Assembly: GCF_001613505.1 (NCBI RefSeq)
Contig: NZ_BDCM01000024.1
Coordinates: forward strand, 32,239-96,238
Length of the DNA: 64,000 nucleotides
Direction: 5' to 3'
Source: Nocardia mikamii NBRC 108933
GTDB taxonomy: Bacteria > Actinomycetota > Actinomycetes > Mycobacteriales > Mycobacteriaceae
In this document: positions 35,297 to 43,898 of the stretch, one piece after another
Layout of the letters: each line of letters starts with the position of its first letter
How positions within the stretch are numbered: position 1 is the first letter of the stretch
Translations under genes and position numbers: made by a program
Notes under the pieces: generated by a model
What the model saw: the letters and a program-made list of their open reading frames with translations, nothing else
What the model was told of the DNA's origin: nothing
Databases searched by the model: none

Positions 35297-36436
35297 TCAG
35301 GCGCTGCGGTGCAAGACTTCCTGACCGCCGATCACCTCGTGGTAGTGCCCCATCAGCTCGGAGCAGATCGCCGGCCAGGTGCGGTGCAGCACCGATGTGC
35401 GTGCGGCACCGGCGAATCGGGCCCGCAGAGCCGGATCGCGCAGTGCCCCGACCGCACTCGGCAGCAACTCGGTGAACCGGTCGACGGGCAGCAGATATCC
35501 GTTGCGGCAGTGCGCGATCAGATCGCGGGGACCGCCCGCGTCCGGGCCGATCACGGGTGTGCCGCAGGCCAACGCCTCCTGCACGCCCTGGCAGAAGGTT
35601 TCGTGTTCGCCGGGGTGAACCATCAGGTCCAGGCTCGCATAGGCCCGGGCCAGTTCCTCGCCGCCGAGTTCGCCGGTGAAGACGGCCGTCGGCAGCAGGC
35701 GTCGCAGGTGCGCCCGTTCCGGTCCGTCGCCCACCACGACCAGCCGGATATCGGGATCGTGTGCCAGCGCGGCGAGACGTTCGACATGTTTCTCCGGCGC
35801 CAGCCGGCCGACGAATCCGACCACCAGCCGATCGCCGTCCGCCCACCGCGCGTGCATGCCGGCGTCGCGCGCGCCGGGGGTGAACCGCACCGCATCCACG
35901 CCGCGGGCCCAGCGGTGCACGCGGGTGATGCCGTGCCGCTCGAGATCATCGATGGCCGCCGACGACGGCGCCAGGGTGCGTGCCGCGCGATTGTGGATGC
36001 GCCGCGTCCAGGCCCACGCCGCCCGCTGCGCGGCCCCCAGCCCGTAGCTGGCCGCGAATCCGGCCACGTCGGTCTGATACACCGCCACGGCGGGCAGATC
36101 CAGGCGCAATGCCGCCGCCGCCCCGCCGGCGCCGAGCAGGAACGGCGAGGCCAGATGCACCACATCGGCGTCGAAATCCTCGATCGCCGATGTCAGCAAT
36201 GGTTGCGGCAGGCCGACCGGCAGCGAGCTGATCCGCGGCACCATGACCGCCGGCACCCGGATCACCGGAAAACGGCCGTACGAGCGCGGCGCCGCGGACT
36301 GACCGCGAGGAGTGTCCGGGGCGATGACGAGCGCATCGTGTCCGTTGCGGTCCAGATGGGCCAGGACCTGCAGCACGGAGTTCACGACACCGTTCATATT
36401 CGGCAGAAACGATTCGGAGACGATCGCTACACGCAC
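35297..36436 (-). CDS. mgtA: Mannosyltransferase MgtA (GT4 family)
   Basis: A 379-residue GT-B glycosyltransferase. The acceptor domain begins RVAIVSESFLPNMNGVVNSV; the donor domain has FVGRLAPEKHVERL, and the EX7E motif lies in HPGEHETFCQGVQEALACGTP. Its position beside a DUF3592 gene within the menaquinone cluster matches Rv0557 of M. tuberculosis, which mannosylates a glucuronosyl diacylglycerol on the way to lipomannan-like polymers. GTG start at 36436; a CAGACT hexamer lies 6 nt before it. Confidence 0.88.
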   Translation of the reverse strand: MRVAIVSESFLPNMNGVVNSVLQVLAHLDRNGHDALVIAPDTPRGQSAAPRSYGRFPVIRVPAVMVPRISSLPVGLPQPLLTSAIEDFDADVVHLASPFLLGAGGAAAALRLDLPAVAVYQTDVAGFAASYGLGAAQRAAWAWTRRIHNRAARTLAPSSAAIDDLERHGITRVHRWARGVDAVRFTPGARDAGMHARWADGDRLVVGFVGRLAPEKHVERLAALAHDPDIRLVVVGDGPERAHLRRLLPTAVFTGELGGEELARAYASLDLMVHPGEHETFCQGVQEALACGTPVIGPDAGGPRDLIAHCRNGYLLPVDRFTELLPSAVGALRDPALRARFAGAARTSVLHRTWPAICSELMGHYHEVIGGQEVLHRSA

Positions 36437-36510
36437 ACCTGCAGTCTGCGGTGCGCGGCACGCCAGGACACCACACCCATGTGACGGATGTGCGAAGTTC
36501 GGGCGAACAG

Positions 36511-36987
36511 CTAACCGGAGGTGCGCACCGAACGCCGCTCGAAGCGGCGCACCACCCACAGCACCGGCAGCGCCACCACCCACACCACCACGATCACCGA
36601 GAGCGCCGGAATCACCGCGACCCGGGCGTCGCGCCCGGCCACGCGAACCAATTCCGGATCGCTGCGACTGTATTCGACATTGATCCGCTCGCCAGCGGTG
36701 AGTTTGGTGGGGTACAGCACCCCCACTTTCGGATTGTGTGTGACACCGTCCGGCGTCACATAGGTGACCGCGGACCGCAACCGGCCCGCCGACAACACCT
36801 CCGCACTGGTCACGCCCTTGTCGGAGCTGATCAGCAGATCATCGCGCCAGGCCGCCAGCACCAGCAGGACGGCCAGCACGCTCACCGCGGCGGCGATCAC
36901 CGCGATGGTGATCCGGGTCCGGCGTAGGCGAGGTGAACCGGCCTCGGCTCGGTGCTCGCGCGCAGCAGACTCGGTGGTTTCCGACAT
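36511..36987 (-). CDS. DUF3592 membrane protein
   Basis: A 158-residue protein with two membrane helices (ITIAVIAAAVSVLAVLLVL near the N-terminus and ALSVIVVVWVVALPVLWVV near the C-terminus). They flank an extracellular domain containing VTYVTPDGVTHNPKVGVLYPTKLTAGERINVEYS, the DUF3592 pattern. It corresponds to Rv0556 in position. It lies 74 nt upstream of mgtA on the same strand, so a role in envelope glycolipid assembly is possible but unproven. Confidence 0.83.
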   Translation of the reverse strand: MSETTESAAREHRAEAGSPRLRRTRITIAVIAAAVSVLAVLLVLAAWRDDLLISSDKGVTSAEVLSAGRLRSAVTYVTPDGVTHNPKVGVLYPTKLTAGERINVEYSRSDPELVRVAGRDARVAVIPALSVIVVVWVVALPVLWVVRRFERRSVRTSG

Positions 36988-37027
36988 CGCACCAGGCTAT
37001 TGCATGGTTCCGATAGCGTGTGCGCTC
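36988..37027. promoter_or_regulatory. Two leaderless promoters back to back
   Basis: Minus strand: TAGCCT (36994-36999) lies 6 nt before the DUF3592 ATG. Plus strand: TAGCGT (37014-37019) lies 8 nt before the DUF2505 ATG at 37028. The whole gap is 40 bp, so the two polymerases must compete. Confidence 0.55.
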
Positions 37028-37534
37028 ATGTCCCGAAACTTCCGCTTCACCGTGTCATACACCGTCCCGGTCGAGGAATTGCACCGGGCGCTCACGAGCG
37101 ACGAATTCTGGCACGCCCGCTTCGAGGGTGCCGAGACCGCGACCATCGAACTGGCCCACCCGAACGGGCCCGGCACCATCCATCTGCGCATGACCGAGAC
37201 GGTCCGCCAGGACAAGATCCCGGCCCTCGTCCGCAAGGTGCTCAAGGCCGAACTGGTGCTCGAACGCACCGACGACTGGGGCCCACTGGACGGGAACTCC
37301 GCCGCGGGCACGTTCTCCGCGACCTCCTCGGGCATCTCCTCGCAGATGACCGGCAAGTATGTGCTGCGGGCCGCGGGCACGGGCTCCGAACTCGAGGTCA
37401 CCGGCACTGTGAAAGTGAAGGTCCCGCTGGTCGGTGGGGCCATCGAGCCGCTCGCCGAACAGTTGCAGCACCGGGTGGTCGACGGCGAACGCAGGTTCGT
37501 CGAGAAGTACTTCGCCACCGAATCCGGGGAATAG
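37028..37534 (+). CDS. DUF2505 protein (START/Bet v1-like fold)
   Basis: A 168-residue soluble protein. It opens MSRNFRFTVSYTVPVEELH and carries LVRKVLKAELVLERTDDWGPLDG and a C-terminal helix (GGAIEPLAEQLQHRVVDGERRFVEKY), the DUF2505 layout related to hydrophobic-ligand-binding SRPBCC proteins. Mycobacteria carry a relative in the same place. The ligand is unknown. Start set by the leaderless -10 box. Confidence 0.83.
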   Translation: MSRNFRFTVSYTVPVEELHRALTSDEFWHARFEGAETATIELAHPNGPGTIHLRMTETVRQDKIPALVRKVLKAELVLERTDDWGPLDGNSAAGTFSATSSGISSQMTGKYVLRAAGTGSELEVTGTVKVKVPLVGGAIEPLAEQLQHRVVDGERRFVEKYFATESGE

Positions 37535-37584
37535 CCGACAGTGGCGGGTGCGAGCAGCGCAGCCTCGCACCCGTCGCGCGCCGG

Positions 37585-38034
37585 CTACTGCGCTCCCGGA
37601 CCGAAAGCGCCACCGTCGAATTCGCGCTGTTCGACCAGGACGAGCCAATTGCCGGAGTTGTCCCGCATCACCGCCTCCACGCCGTACGGGCGTTCCGCGG
37701 GCGGCTGCACGAATTCGACACCCTTCGCGGTGAGCTCCTCGTAGGCCTTCTGACAGTCCTCCGTGCGCAATCCCAGCGCGCCCATGGTGCCGTTGCCGAG
37801 GGAGCGGCGGATCGCCTCGGCCATCGTCTCGTCGAGCGGCGGACCCGGAACCATCAGGGTCACCTCGAGTTCGGGATGATCCGGTTGGGCCACGGTGACC
37901 CAGCGGAAACCGTTGTCGCCCATCGAGATATCGGCGGTTTCCACGAAACCCAGTTTGTCGATGTACCACTGCTTGGCGGCGGACTGATCGGTCACATACA
38001 CCGTGACCAGCGATACGTTGGTGATCGTCGTCAT
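37585..38034 (-). CDS. VOC-family (glyoxalase-like) protein
   Basis: A 149-residue single-domain VOC protein (VSLVTVYVTDQSAAKQWYIDKLGF at the start, VEAVMRDNSGNWLVLVEQ near the end). It lies 9 nt downstream of the AraC gene on the same strand and is probably its target or partner. Reaction unknown. Confidence 0.85.
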   Translation of the reverse strand: MTTITNVSLVTVYVTDQSAAKQWYIDKLGFVETADISMGDNGFRWVTVAQPDHPELEVTLMVPGPPLDETMAEAIRRSLGNGTMGALGLRTEDCQKAYEELTAKGVEFVQPPAERPYGVEAVMRDNSGNWLVLVEQREFDGGAFGPGAQ

Positions 38035-38046
38035 GAGCTCAGGCTA
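38035..38046 (-). promoter_or_regulatory. -10-like box before the VOC gene
   Basis: On the minus strand TAGCCT (38041-38046), then 6 nt, then ATG. It overlaps the end of the AraC gene, so either an internal leaderless promoter or translational coupling is possible. Confidence 0.45.
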
Positions 38047-38553
38047 TGAGCCCTCGGTGCCCGCCGGCTTCTCCGAAATTGCGCCACCGGGATCGGGCGC
38101 CGGCTCCGGCGGTTTCCGATCGGAGAGGCCGTGCATGAACACGTAACACCCCGGAATGCGCGGAACTCCGTCCGCGGCGAATTTCGCCTGATAGGCCGAC
38201 GGTGTCATCCCGACCAGTTCGGTGAACTTGCGGCTGAACGAGCCCAGGCTGGTGTAGCCGACCAGCATGCACGCCTCGGTCACGGTGATATTGGTGGCGC
38301 GCAACAGGTCCTGCGCGCGTTCGATGCGCCGCTCGGCCAGATACAGCGCGGGGGTGTGGCCGTAGGTTGCGGCGAAACAGCGCAGGAAGTGATATTTCGA
38401 GACCCCCGCGGTCGCGGCCAGCTCGTCCACGTCGAGCGGGCGGGCGTATTCGCGATCGACCAGATCCCGCGCCCGGCGCAGATGCGGAAGCAGATCCTCC
38501 GGCACCGAGGGCGTCCGATCGCGGCGCGGGCGTGGCTGGCTGCGATTGTCCAC
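38044..38553 (-). CDS. AraC-family regulator (single DNA-binding domain)
   Basis: A 169-residue protein consisting mainly of the double helix-turn-helix of AraC/XylS: LDVDELAATAGVSKYHFLRCF and VTEACMLVGYTSLGSFSRKFTELVGMTPSAYQ. No separate effector domain is present. GTG start at 38553 was chosen over an upstream ATG because AGGAGG stands 5 nt before it. It precedes the VOC gene and follows menJ by 36 nt. It may regulate the VOC gene. Confidence 0.88.
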   Translation of the reverse strand: MDNRSQPRPRRDRTPSVPEDLLPHLRRARDLVDREYARPLDVDELAATAGVSKYHFLRCFAATYGHTPALYLAERRIERAQDLLRATNITVTEACMLVGYTSLGSFSRKFTELVGMTPSAYQAKFAADGVPRIPGCYVFMHGLSDRKPPEPAPDPGGAISEKPAGTEGS

Positions 38554-38589
38554 GCTGCCTCCTGTCCGGCCCTGTGCGCCGCGCATCGC

Positions 38590-39870
38590 TCAGCTGAACG
38601 GTGCCGGATCGTCGAAACGTAGCGATGCCCGGCCCGCCGCCCGCCAGGCCCGGGCGGTGAGGTCGGTATCCTCCTCGTCGACGAGATTGCCCATCACCCG
38701 CACGGCCGTGCGCTGCAGCAGCGCCGAACGCATCACCGGCGGTCCGCCGGTCGGGACCATCCGCGGATGGGTGGCCAGCGCCGCGATCCGGCGGGCCACC
38801 GAGAAGGTGCGCCCGTAGCGGGCCCGCAGCAGATCCGGCCACACCGTGGTCAGATCCGGTTCGTCCAGCAGCCCGGACAGCAGGTGACCGCCCTCGAGCC
38901 CGTAGTCGATGCCCTCGCCGTTGAGCGGATTCACACATCCGGCGGCATCGCCCACCAGCACCCAGTTGCGGCCCGCGATATTCGACACCGCCCCGCCCAT
39001 CGGCAGCAGCGCCGAGGCGACGGCCCGCACCTCACCCTCGAACTGCCACTCCTGCCGGCGCAGCGAAACATAATGCTGCAGAAGAGGTTTCAACGCGATA
39101 TGCGAGGGCCGGCGTTCGGTGGCCAGGGAGCCCACCCCGATGTTGACCTCGCCGTTGCCCAGGGGGAACACCCAGCCGTAGCCGGGGACCAGACCGCCCT
39201 CGGCATCGCGCAGTTCCAGATGCGACGTGATCCATTCGTCGTCGCTGCGGGCGGAGCGGATGTAGGCGCGTGCGGCCACACCGTAGGCGAAGCGGCGATG
39301 CCACACGCGGCCCAGCGACTTACCGACCGGCGAACGCACCCCGTCGGCGACGATGAGGATGTCGCAGCGAATGTCCTGCGAGCCCGATTCGGTCTGCACG
39401 GTGACACCCGTGACCCGATCGTCGTCGCGCGCCACCGCGACCACCCGCACCCCGTCGACCATGCGCGCACCCCACTTGACCGCGGTCTCACGCAGCTTGT
39501 CGTCGAGTTCGGTTCGGGGAACAGCACTTCCGTAGGTGGGAAAGGACCCGCCCGGCCAGGGCAGCAGCGCCTCCCGGCCGAATCCGGCCATCCGCAGACC
39601 CCGGTTGACGGTATGCGCGCGCAGCCATTCGCCCAGCCCGAGCGCCTCCAGTTCCGCGGTGGCGCGCGGGGTCAATCCGTCGCCGCAGGTCTTGTCCCGG
39701 GGAAACACCGCGGCATCGGTGAGCAACACCTCGCGCCCCGCCCGCGCCGCCCACGCCGCCGCCGCGGATCCGGCCGGTCCCGCGCCCACCACCAGCACCT
39801 CGACGTGCTCGGGCAAGACCGTGCCACGTTCCCGTTCCGGTGCTGTCGAACCGCCGTGAGCTGAACCCAT
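38590..39870 (-). CDS. menJ: Geranylgeranyl reductase family protein, menaquinone reductase MenJ
   Basis: A 426-residue FAD enzyme. The dinucleotide motif is VLVVGAGPAGSAAAAWAA near the N-terminus, with DKTCGDGLTPRA (substrate region) and the second FAD motif VGDAAGCVNPLNGEGIDYG. In mycobacteria MenJ (Rv0561c) saturates one isoprene unit of menaquinone-9, giving MK-9(II-H2). The same place in the cluster, next to the polyprenyl synthase, supports that role here; Nocardia menaquinones are partly hydrogenated and sometimes cyclised, so the exact product is uncertain. Confidence 0.9.
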   Translation of the reverse strand: MGSAHGGSTAPERERGTVLPEHVEVLVVGAGPAGSAAAAWAARAGREVLLTDAAVFPRDKTCGDGLTPRATAELEALGLGEWLRAHTVNRGLRMAGFGREALLPWPGGSFPTYGSAVPRTELDDKLRETAVKWGARMVDGVRVVAVARDDDRVTGVTVQTESGSQDIRCDILIVADGVRSPVGKSLGRVWHRRFAYGVAARAYIRSARSDDEWITSHLELRDAEGGLVPGYGWVFPLGNGEVNIGVGSLATERRPSHIALKPLLQHYVSLRRQEWQFEGEVRAVASALLPMGGAVSNIAGRNWVLVGDAAGCVNPLNGEGIDYGLEGGHLLSGLLDEPDLTTVWPDLLRARYGRTFSVARRIAALATHPRMVPTGGPPVMRSALLQRTAVRVMGNLVDEEDTDLTARAWRAAGRASLRFDDPAPFS

Positions 39871-40184
39871 AGCCCAATAGTGGCAGAGGTGCCGCCACCG
39901 GCTCGCTCGGGCGGGTTGTGTGCCGAGCAGATCGGTACGCCATGGAAGTTGCGCTACCCGAAACGATGCAGTCGGTAGTCACACCGCACTTCTGGGTATG
40001 TGTTTCCAGGATGGTGCTCGGACCCGGTTTCGGCCCGCCTCGATTGTGGACTGACGGAGCGGGGGAGCGAAGCGGAGGATCGGAGGAGGGAAAATCGAGG
40101 CCCAGGGGGCCGAAACCCCGCCGGAGCGAAGCGGAGGCCACAGGCAGAGTGACGGTGTTCATGGGAGCGGGGAGGGCAACACGC
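39871..40184. repeat. Gene-free region with an imperfect inverted repeat and GGAGCGAAGCGGAGG copies
   Basis: The 327-bp gap between menJ and the polyprenyl synthase holds no plausible gene. GGAGCGAAGCGGAGG occurs at 40064-40078 and 40123-40137. An arm starting GTTTCGGCCC and ending CTCGATT (40027-40045) pairs imperfectly with 40093-40116, giving a long interrupted hairpin. It resembles a small dispersed intergenic element. Confidence 0.6.
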
Positions 40185-40197
40185 TAGGTTCTTCGGT
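40185..40197 (+). promoter_or_regulatory. -10 box of a leaderless promoter for the polyprenyl synthase
   Basis: TAGGTT (40185-40190), then 7 nt, then GTG at 40198. No Shine-Dalgarno sequence precedes it. Confidence 0.6.
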
Positions 40198-41250
40198 GTG
40201 GGGACGGACGCGGCATTGGGAGAAGACATGAGTGCATCGGCTGTGAGCGATGAAAGCACCGTGGTTGCCGGGGTCGATCTCGGCGATCCCGAGCTCGCGG
40301 CGACCGTGCGCAACGGGCTCGACGAGGTGGAGAAGCTGCTGGTCAGCGAGCTCTCCGATGGGGAGGACTTCCTGCTGGAAGCCGCGCTGCATCTGGCGCG
40401 CGCCGGCGGTAAGCGGTTCCGGCCGCTGTTCACCATCCTCACCGGTCAGCTCGGCCCGCGCCCGACCGACCCCGATCTGATCACCGCAGGCACCGTGGTC
40501 GAACTGGTGCACCTGGCCACGCTCTACCACGACGACGTGATGGACGAGGCGTCGATGCGCCGCGGCGCCCCCAGCGTGAACTCCCGGTGGGGCAACAGCA
40601 TCGCCATCCTGTCCGGCGACTATCTGTTCGCCCACGCGTCGCGGCTGGTGTCCACCCTGGGCCCGGACGCGGTGCGCATCATCGCCGAGACCTTCGCCGA
40701 ACTGGTCACCGGTCAGATGCGGGAAACCTTGGGCGCCAAGAAGTCTCAGGATCCGGTCGAACATTATCTGCGGGTGGTGTGGGAGAAGACCGGTTCGCTG
40801 ATCGCCGCGTCGGGCCGCTTCGGCGGCACCTTCTCCGGCGCGAGCCTGGACGACGTGGAACGGCTGGCTCGCCTCGGCGACGCGGTCGGCACCGCCTTCC
40901 AGATCTCCGACGACATCATCGACATCTCCTCGGTGTCCGAGCAGTCCGGCAAGACGCCCGGCACCGACCTGCGTGAGGGCGTGCACACCCTGCCGGTGCT
41001 GTACGCGCTGCGCGACGAGGGCGCCGAGGGCGACCGGCTGCGCACGCTGCTGGCGCGGCCGCTGGAATCCGACGACGAGGTCGCCGAGGCGCTGGAGCTG
41101 CTGTCCCGCTCGCGCGGCATGGTGCTGGCCAAGCAGAAGTTGCAGGGCTACGCCGATATCGCGCATGCCGAACTCTCGGCACTGCCGCAGGGCCCGGCCA
41201 ACGACGCGCTGGAACGCCTGGTCCGATACACCATCGAGCGAGTCGGCTGA
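40198..41250 (+). CDS. grcC: Polyprenyl diphosphate synthase (GrcC-like)
   Basis: A 350-residue all-helical trans-prenyltransferase. First aspartate-rich motif is DDVMD (112-116), second is DDIID (238-242), with GGKRFRP for diphosphate binding. It extends allylic diphosphates with isopentenyl diphosphate; in this cluster it probably supplies the menaquinone side chain to MenA. Position matches grcC1 (Rv0562). GTG 40198 is favoured by the -10 box; an ATG ten codons later is an alternative. Confidence 0.92.
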   Translation: MGTDAALGEDMSASAVSDESTVVAGVDLGDPELAATVRNGLDEVEKLLVSELSDGEDFLLEAALHLARAGGKRFRPLFTILTGQLGPRPTDPDLITAGTVVELVHLATLYHDDVMDEASMRRGAPSVNSRWGNSIAILSGDYLFAHASRLVSTLGPDAVRIIAETFAELVTGQMRETLGAKKSQDPVEHYLRVVWEKTGSLIAASGRFGGTFSGASLDDVERLARLGDAVGTAFQISDDIIDISSVSEQSGKTPGTDLREGVHTLPVLYALRDEGAEGDRLRTLLARPLESDDEVAEALELLSRSRGMVLAKQKLQGYADIAHAELSALPQGPANDALERLVRYTIERVG

Positions 41251-41396
41251 GCCTGTCCGCCGTCGCACCGGCGGACGGCCGGAGTTCGGTTTTCGCGCTG
41301 CTGTGATCGATATCGCAGTGCTGTGATCGATGACGCAAACGCGGAGGGCCGGGGCCTCGAGCGGAACCCGAGTTCCCCGCCGATCGTTGATCCGAC

Positions 41397-42275
41397 ATGC
41401 ATGGTTACGCGAACGGTTTGAAGACCTTCGGGCTGATGGTCGGCCTGTCGGCACTGATCGTGTTCGCAGGCGCGATGTTCCGCAACCCCACGATTCTGAT
41501 CATCGCCATCCTGCTGGCCGTGGGCATGAACGCCTACGCCTACTTCAGCAGCGACAAGCTGGCCCTGCGGGCCATGCACGCGCAGCCGGTATCCGAACTC
41601 GAAGCGCCCGTGATGTACAAGATCGTGCGTGAGCTGGCCACCACCGCCCGCCAGCCCATGCCGCGGCTGTACATCAGCCCGACGAACGCGCCCAACGCGT
41701 TCGCCACTGGTCGCAACCCGCGTCATGCGGCGGTGTGCTGTACCAGCGGCATCCTGCAGATCCTCGACGAACGGGAACTGCGCGCGGTGCTCGGCCACGA
41801 ACTGTCGCACGTCTACAACCGCGACATCCTGATCTCCTCGGTCGCCGGCGCGCTCGCCGCGGTCATCTCCGGCCTGGCCAACCTGGCCTTCTTCGCGAGT
41901 ATGTTCGGCGGCGGCAGCCGCGACGGCGAAGGCCCGAACATCCTCGGCGTGCTGCTGGTCTCCCTGCTCGGCCCCATCGCCGCCACCCTGATCAAGCTCG
42001 CCGTCTCCCGCTCCCGCGAATACCAGGCCGATCAGGACGGCGCCGAACTCACCGGCGACCCGCTGGCCCTGGCCTCGGCGCTGCGCAAACTCGAACGCGG
42101 CACCCAGGCCGCGCCGCTGCCGCCCGAGCCGCAGCTGACCGCGCAGTCGCACCTGATGATCGCCAACCCCTTCCGGGCCGGCGACAAGATGGCGCGCTGG
42201 TTCTCCACCCACCCGCCGATGGGCGAGCGCATCCAGCGCCTCGAGCACCTGGCCGGCGGGCCTCGCAGCTACTAG
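41397..42275 (+). CDS. htpX: Zinc metalloprotease HtpX
   Basis: A 292-residue inner-membrane M48 protease. Zinc ligands lie in HELSH (His134, His138, catalytic Glu135) and in the later SREYQADQDGA. Two N-terminal helices and two more after the active site anchor it. It degrades damaged membrane proteins during envelope stress. Its stop overlaps the stop of convergent yajQ by a few bases. Orthologous position to Rv0563. Confidence 0.95.
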   Translation: MHGYANGLKTFGLMVGLSALIVFAGAMFRNPTILIIAILLAVGMNAYAYFSSDKLALRAMHAQPVSELEAPVMYKIVRELATTARQPMPRLYISPTNAPNAFATGRNPRHAAVCCTSGILQILDERELRAVLGHELSHVYNRDILISSVAGALAAVISGLANLAFFASMFGGGSRDGEGPNILGVLLVSLLGPIAATLIKLAVSRSREYQADQDGAELTGDPLALASALRKLERGTQAAPLPPEPQLTAQSHLMIANPFRAGDKMARWFSTHPPMGERIQRLEHLAGGPRSY

Positions 42276-42763
42276 CGGTAGTTGACGAACTGCAGGGCCA
42301 CGTCGAGGTCCGCACCCTTCAGCAGCGCGATGACGGCCTGCAGGTCGTCGCGCTTCTTACCGCTGACCCGCAGTTCGTCGCCCTGGATCTGCGCCTTCAC
42401 GCCCTTGGGGCCCTCGTCGCGGATCTTCTTGGCGATCTTCTTCGCGTTCTCCGGGGAAATGCCCTGCACCAGGGTGCCGGTGATCTTGTAGGTCTTGCCC
42501 GAGGCGGCCGGCTCGCCCGCGTCGAACGCCTTCAGCGAGATGTCGCGGCGAATCAGCTTCTCCTTGAACACCTCCAGCGCGGCCTTCACCCGTTCCTCGG
42601 ATTCGGCCGACAGCACGATCTTCTCCTCACCCGACCAGTCGATGCTCGCACCCGTGCCGCGGAAGTCGTAGCGGGTGTTGAGCTCCTTGGCCGCCTGGTT
42701 GAGGGCGTTGTCGACCTCCTGCCGGTCGACCTTGCTGACGACATCGAATGACGAATCGGCCAC
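42272..42763 (-). CDS. YajQ-family nucleotide-binding protein
   Basis: A 163-residue protein of the UPF0234/YajQ family: MADSSFDVVSKVDRQEVDNA at the start, RYDFRGTGASIDWSGEEKIVL, and KRDDLQAVIALLKGADLDVALQFVNYR at the end. Members bind nucleotides, in some species cyclic di-GMP, and affect transcription factors. Role here unknown. It converges on htpX with a 4-bp overlap, the same arrangement as near Rv0566c. Confidence 0.94.
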   Translation of the reverse strand: MADSSFDVVSKVDRQEVDNALNQAAKELNTRYDFRGTGASIDWSGEEKIVLSAESEERVKAALEVFKEKLIRRDISLKAFDAGEPAASGKTYKITGTLVQGISPENAKKIAKKIRDEGPKGVKAQIQGDELRVSGKKRDDLQAVIALLKGADLDVALQFVNYR

Positions 42764-42868
42764 GCTGCGCTCCTGTCTGACGGCTCACATTTCACCCGGA
42801 ACTCCGGTAGGGAACTTTCTACCCCGGCCGCCCCGCATCGGTCACGGCACCCCCGCTGGCCAGCCGGT

Positions 42869-42899
42869 TTGCATCCGAGCGCCCTGGTCGTTGTATTCT
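42869..42899 (+). promoter_or_regulatory. Candidate tRNA-Tyr promoter
   Basis: TTGCAT (42869-42874) and TATTCT (42894-42899), 19 nt apart, end 28 nt before the tRNA. The -10 is good; the spacer is long. Confidence 0.45.
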
Positions 42900-42927
42900 G
42901 CTCTGCGCGCTGGCAACAGTGCGACAA

Positions 42928-43008
42928 GGCGGATTGCCCGAGTGGCCAAAGGGAGCTGACTGTAAATCAGCCGCGCAAGCTTCGGAGGTTCGAATCCTTC
43001 ATCCGCCA
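42928..43008 (+). tRNA. tRNA-Tyr (GTA)
   Basis: An 81-nt gene with a long variable arm, as expected for bacterial tRNA-Tyr. The acceptor stem pairs GGCGGAT with ATCCGCC, the anticodon GTA is at 42962-42964, and the T-loop is GGTTCGAATCC. It stands alone, followed directly by a strong terminator. Confidence 0.96.
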
Positions 43009-43016
43009 CCCTCTCA

Positions 43017-43042
43017 GGGCCCTCCCCGATCGGGGAGGGCCC
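43017..43042 (+). terminator. Rho-independent terminator after tRNA-Tyr
   Basis: A perfect 26-bp palindrome (13-bp arms starting GGGCCCTCCCCGA) followed by TCTTTTC. Confidence 0.9.
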
Positions 43043-43171
43043 TCTTTTCGTTCGAGGGTGATTTGTGGGGCCCGGCCCGGCCGGAGTTGTCGAGCGGTTC
43101 GGCTGTCCGTCCCTCCCGACGACCGCCGAACCTCGGCGGAGTAGTTTCAAATTCCTCTCTGACCTGCTGGT

Positions 43172-43201
43172 TTGGTAACTTCGCGGGGGAGTGTGTAACC
43201 T
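43172..43201 (+). promoter_or_regulatory. Candidate promoter for the tRNA-Thr/tRNA-Met/rpmG unit
   Basis: TTGGTA (43172-43177) and TAACCT (43196-43201) with an 18-nt spacer, 58 nt before tRNA-Thr. Confidence 0.45.
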
Positions 43202-43259
43202 CGTTCAAGGCTTCAGCGCCCCGGGTTCGAGGATTCGAGTTCGGAGCGAATGTAGCCAT

Positions 43260-43332
43260 GCCCCCTTAGCTCAGTCGGCAGAGCGTTTCCATGGTAAGGA
43301 AAAGGTCAACGGTTCGATTCCGTTAGGGGGCT
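43260..43332 (+). tRNA. tRNA-Thr (GGT)
   Basis: A 73-nt cloverleaf: acceptor GCCCCCT pairs with AGGGGGC, anticodon loop ATGGTAA with GGT at 43293-43295, T-loop GGTTCGATTCC. First of the tRNA-Thr/tRNA-Met/rpmG group seen in the same order in mycobacteria. Confidence 0.96.
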
Positions 43333-43397
43333 CGCCGGATTGCCGGTGGTGACCGACGGCATGTCTGAGGCCGGGCGCCATCGCAAACCGACCTTAT

Positions 43398-43470
43398 GGC
43401 GGTGTAGCTCAGTCGGTAGAGCAAACGACTCATAATCGTTGTGTCGCCGGTTCAAGTCCGGCCATCGCTA
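43398..43470 (+). tRNA. tRNA-Met (CAT), elongator type
   Basis: A 73-nt cloverleaf with anticodon CAT at 43431-43433 in loop CTCATAA. The acceptor stem (GGCGGTG with CATCGCT) includes two G-U pairs but starts with a paired G1, and the anticodon stem lacks the three G-C pairs of initiator tRNA. T-stem GCCGG pairs with CCGGC. Confidence 0.92.
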
Positions 43471-43513
43471 CAAAACTGATACCCCGTCAGGTTGACCCGA
43501 AAGAAGGCATATC

Positions 43514-43684
43514 GTGGCCGCGAAGTCCACCGATGTCCGGCCAAAGATCACCTTGGCCTGCGAGCAGTGCAAGCATCGCAACTACATCACCAAGAAGAAC
43601 CGGCGCAACGACCCGGATCGTCTGGAGCTGAAGAAGTTCTGCCCGAACTGCGGCACCCACCGGGCGCACCGCGAATCTCGCTAG
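43514..43684 (+). CDS. rpmG: 50S ribosomal protein L33
   Basis: A 56-residue protein: [19 protein letters not shown], then [20 protein letters not shown]. The CEQC and CPNC pairs mark the zinc-binding (C+) form of L33, which contrasts with C- paralogues expressed under zinc limitation. GTG start after GAAAGAAGG. It sits between tRNA-Met and hadAB as rpmG2 does in M. tuberculosis. Confidence 0.95.
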
Positions 43685-43793
43685 ATCTCATCGCGTGCAC
43701 GCTGCCGCGCGCGAAGTCGGCGCCCGGATCCAGGGAGGTCTGTCGATGACCTTCCCGGATATTCGTGGACCGCGCCGACCCATGCAGCACCTC

Positions 43794-43827
43794 ATGCCGG
43801 AGCAGGTTTCCCGACCCGCTCCGGCAT
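43794..43827 (+). terminator. Stem-loop after rpmG
   Basis: Arms ATGCCGGAGC and GCTCCGGCAT with a 14-nt loop, 109 nt after the rpmG stop; a short TTTG follows. Confidence 0.6.
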
Positions 43828-43898
43828 TTGCTGTACTTGCGGTAGTTTCACGCTCCGCAGACTCCCGGTAGCGGAGTCAGATAGGGACTCAACTCTCC

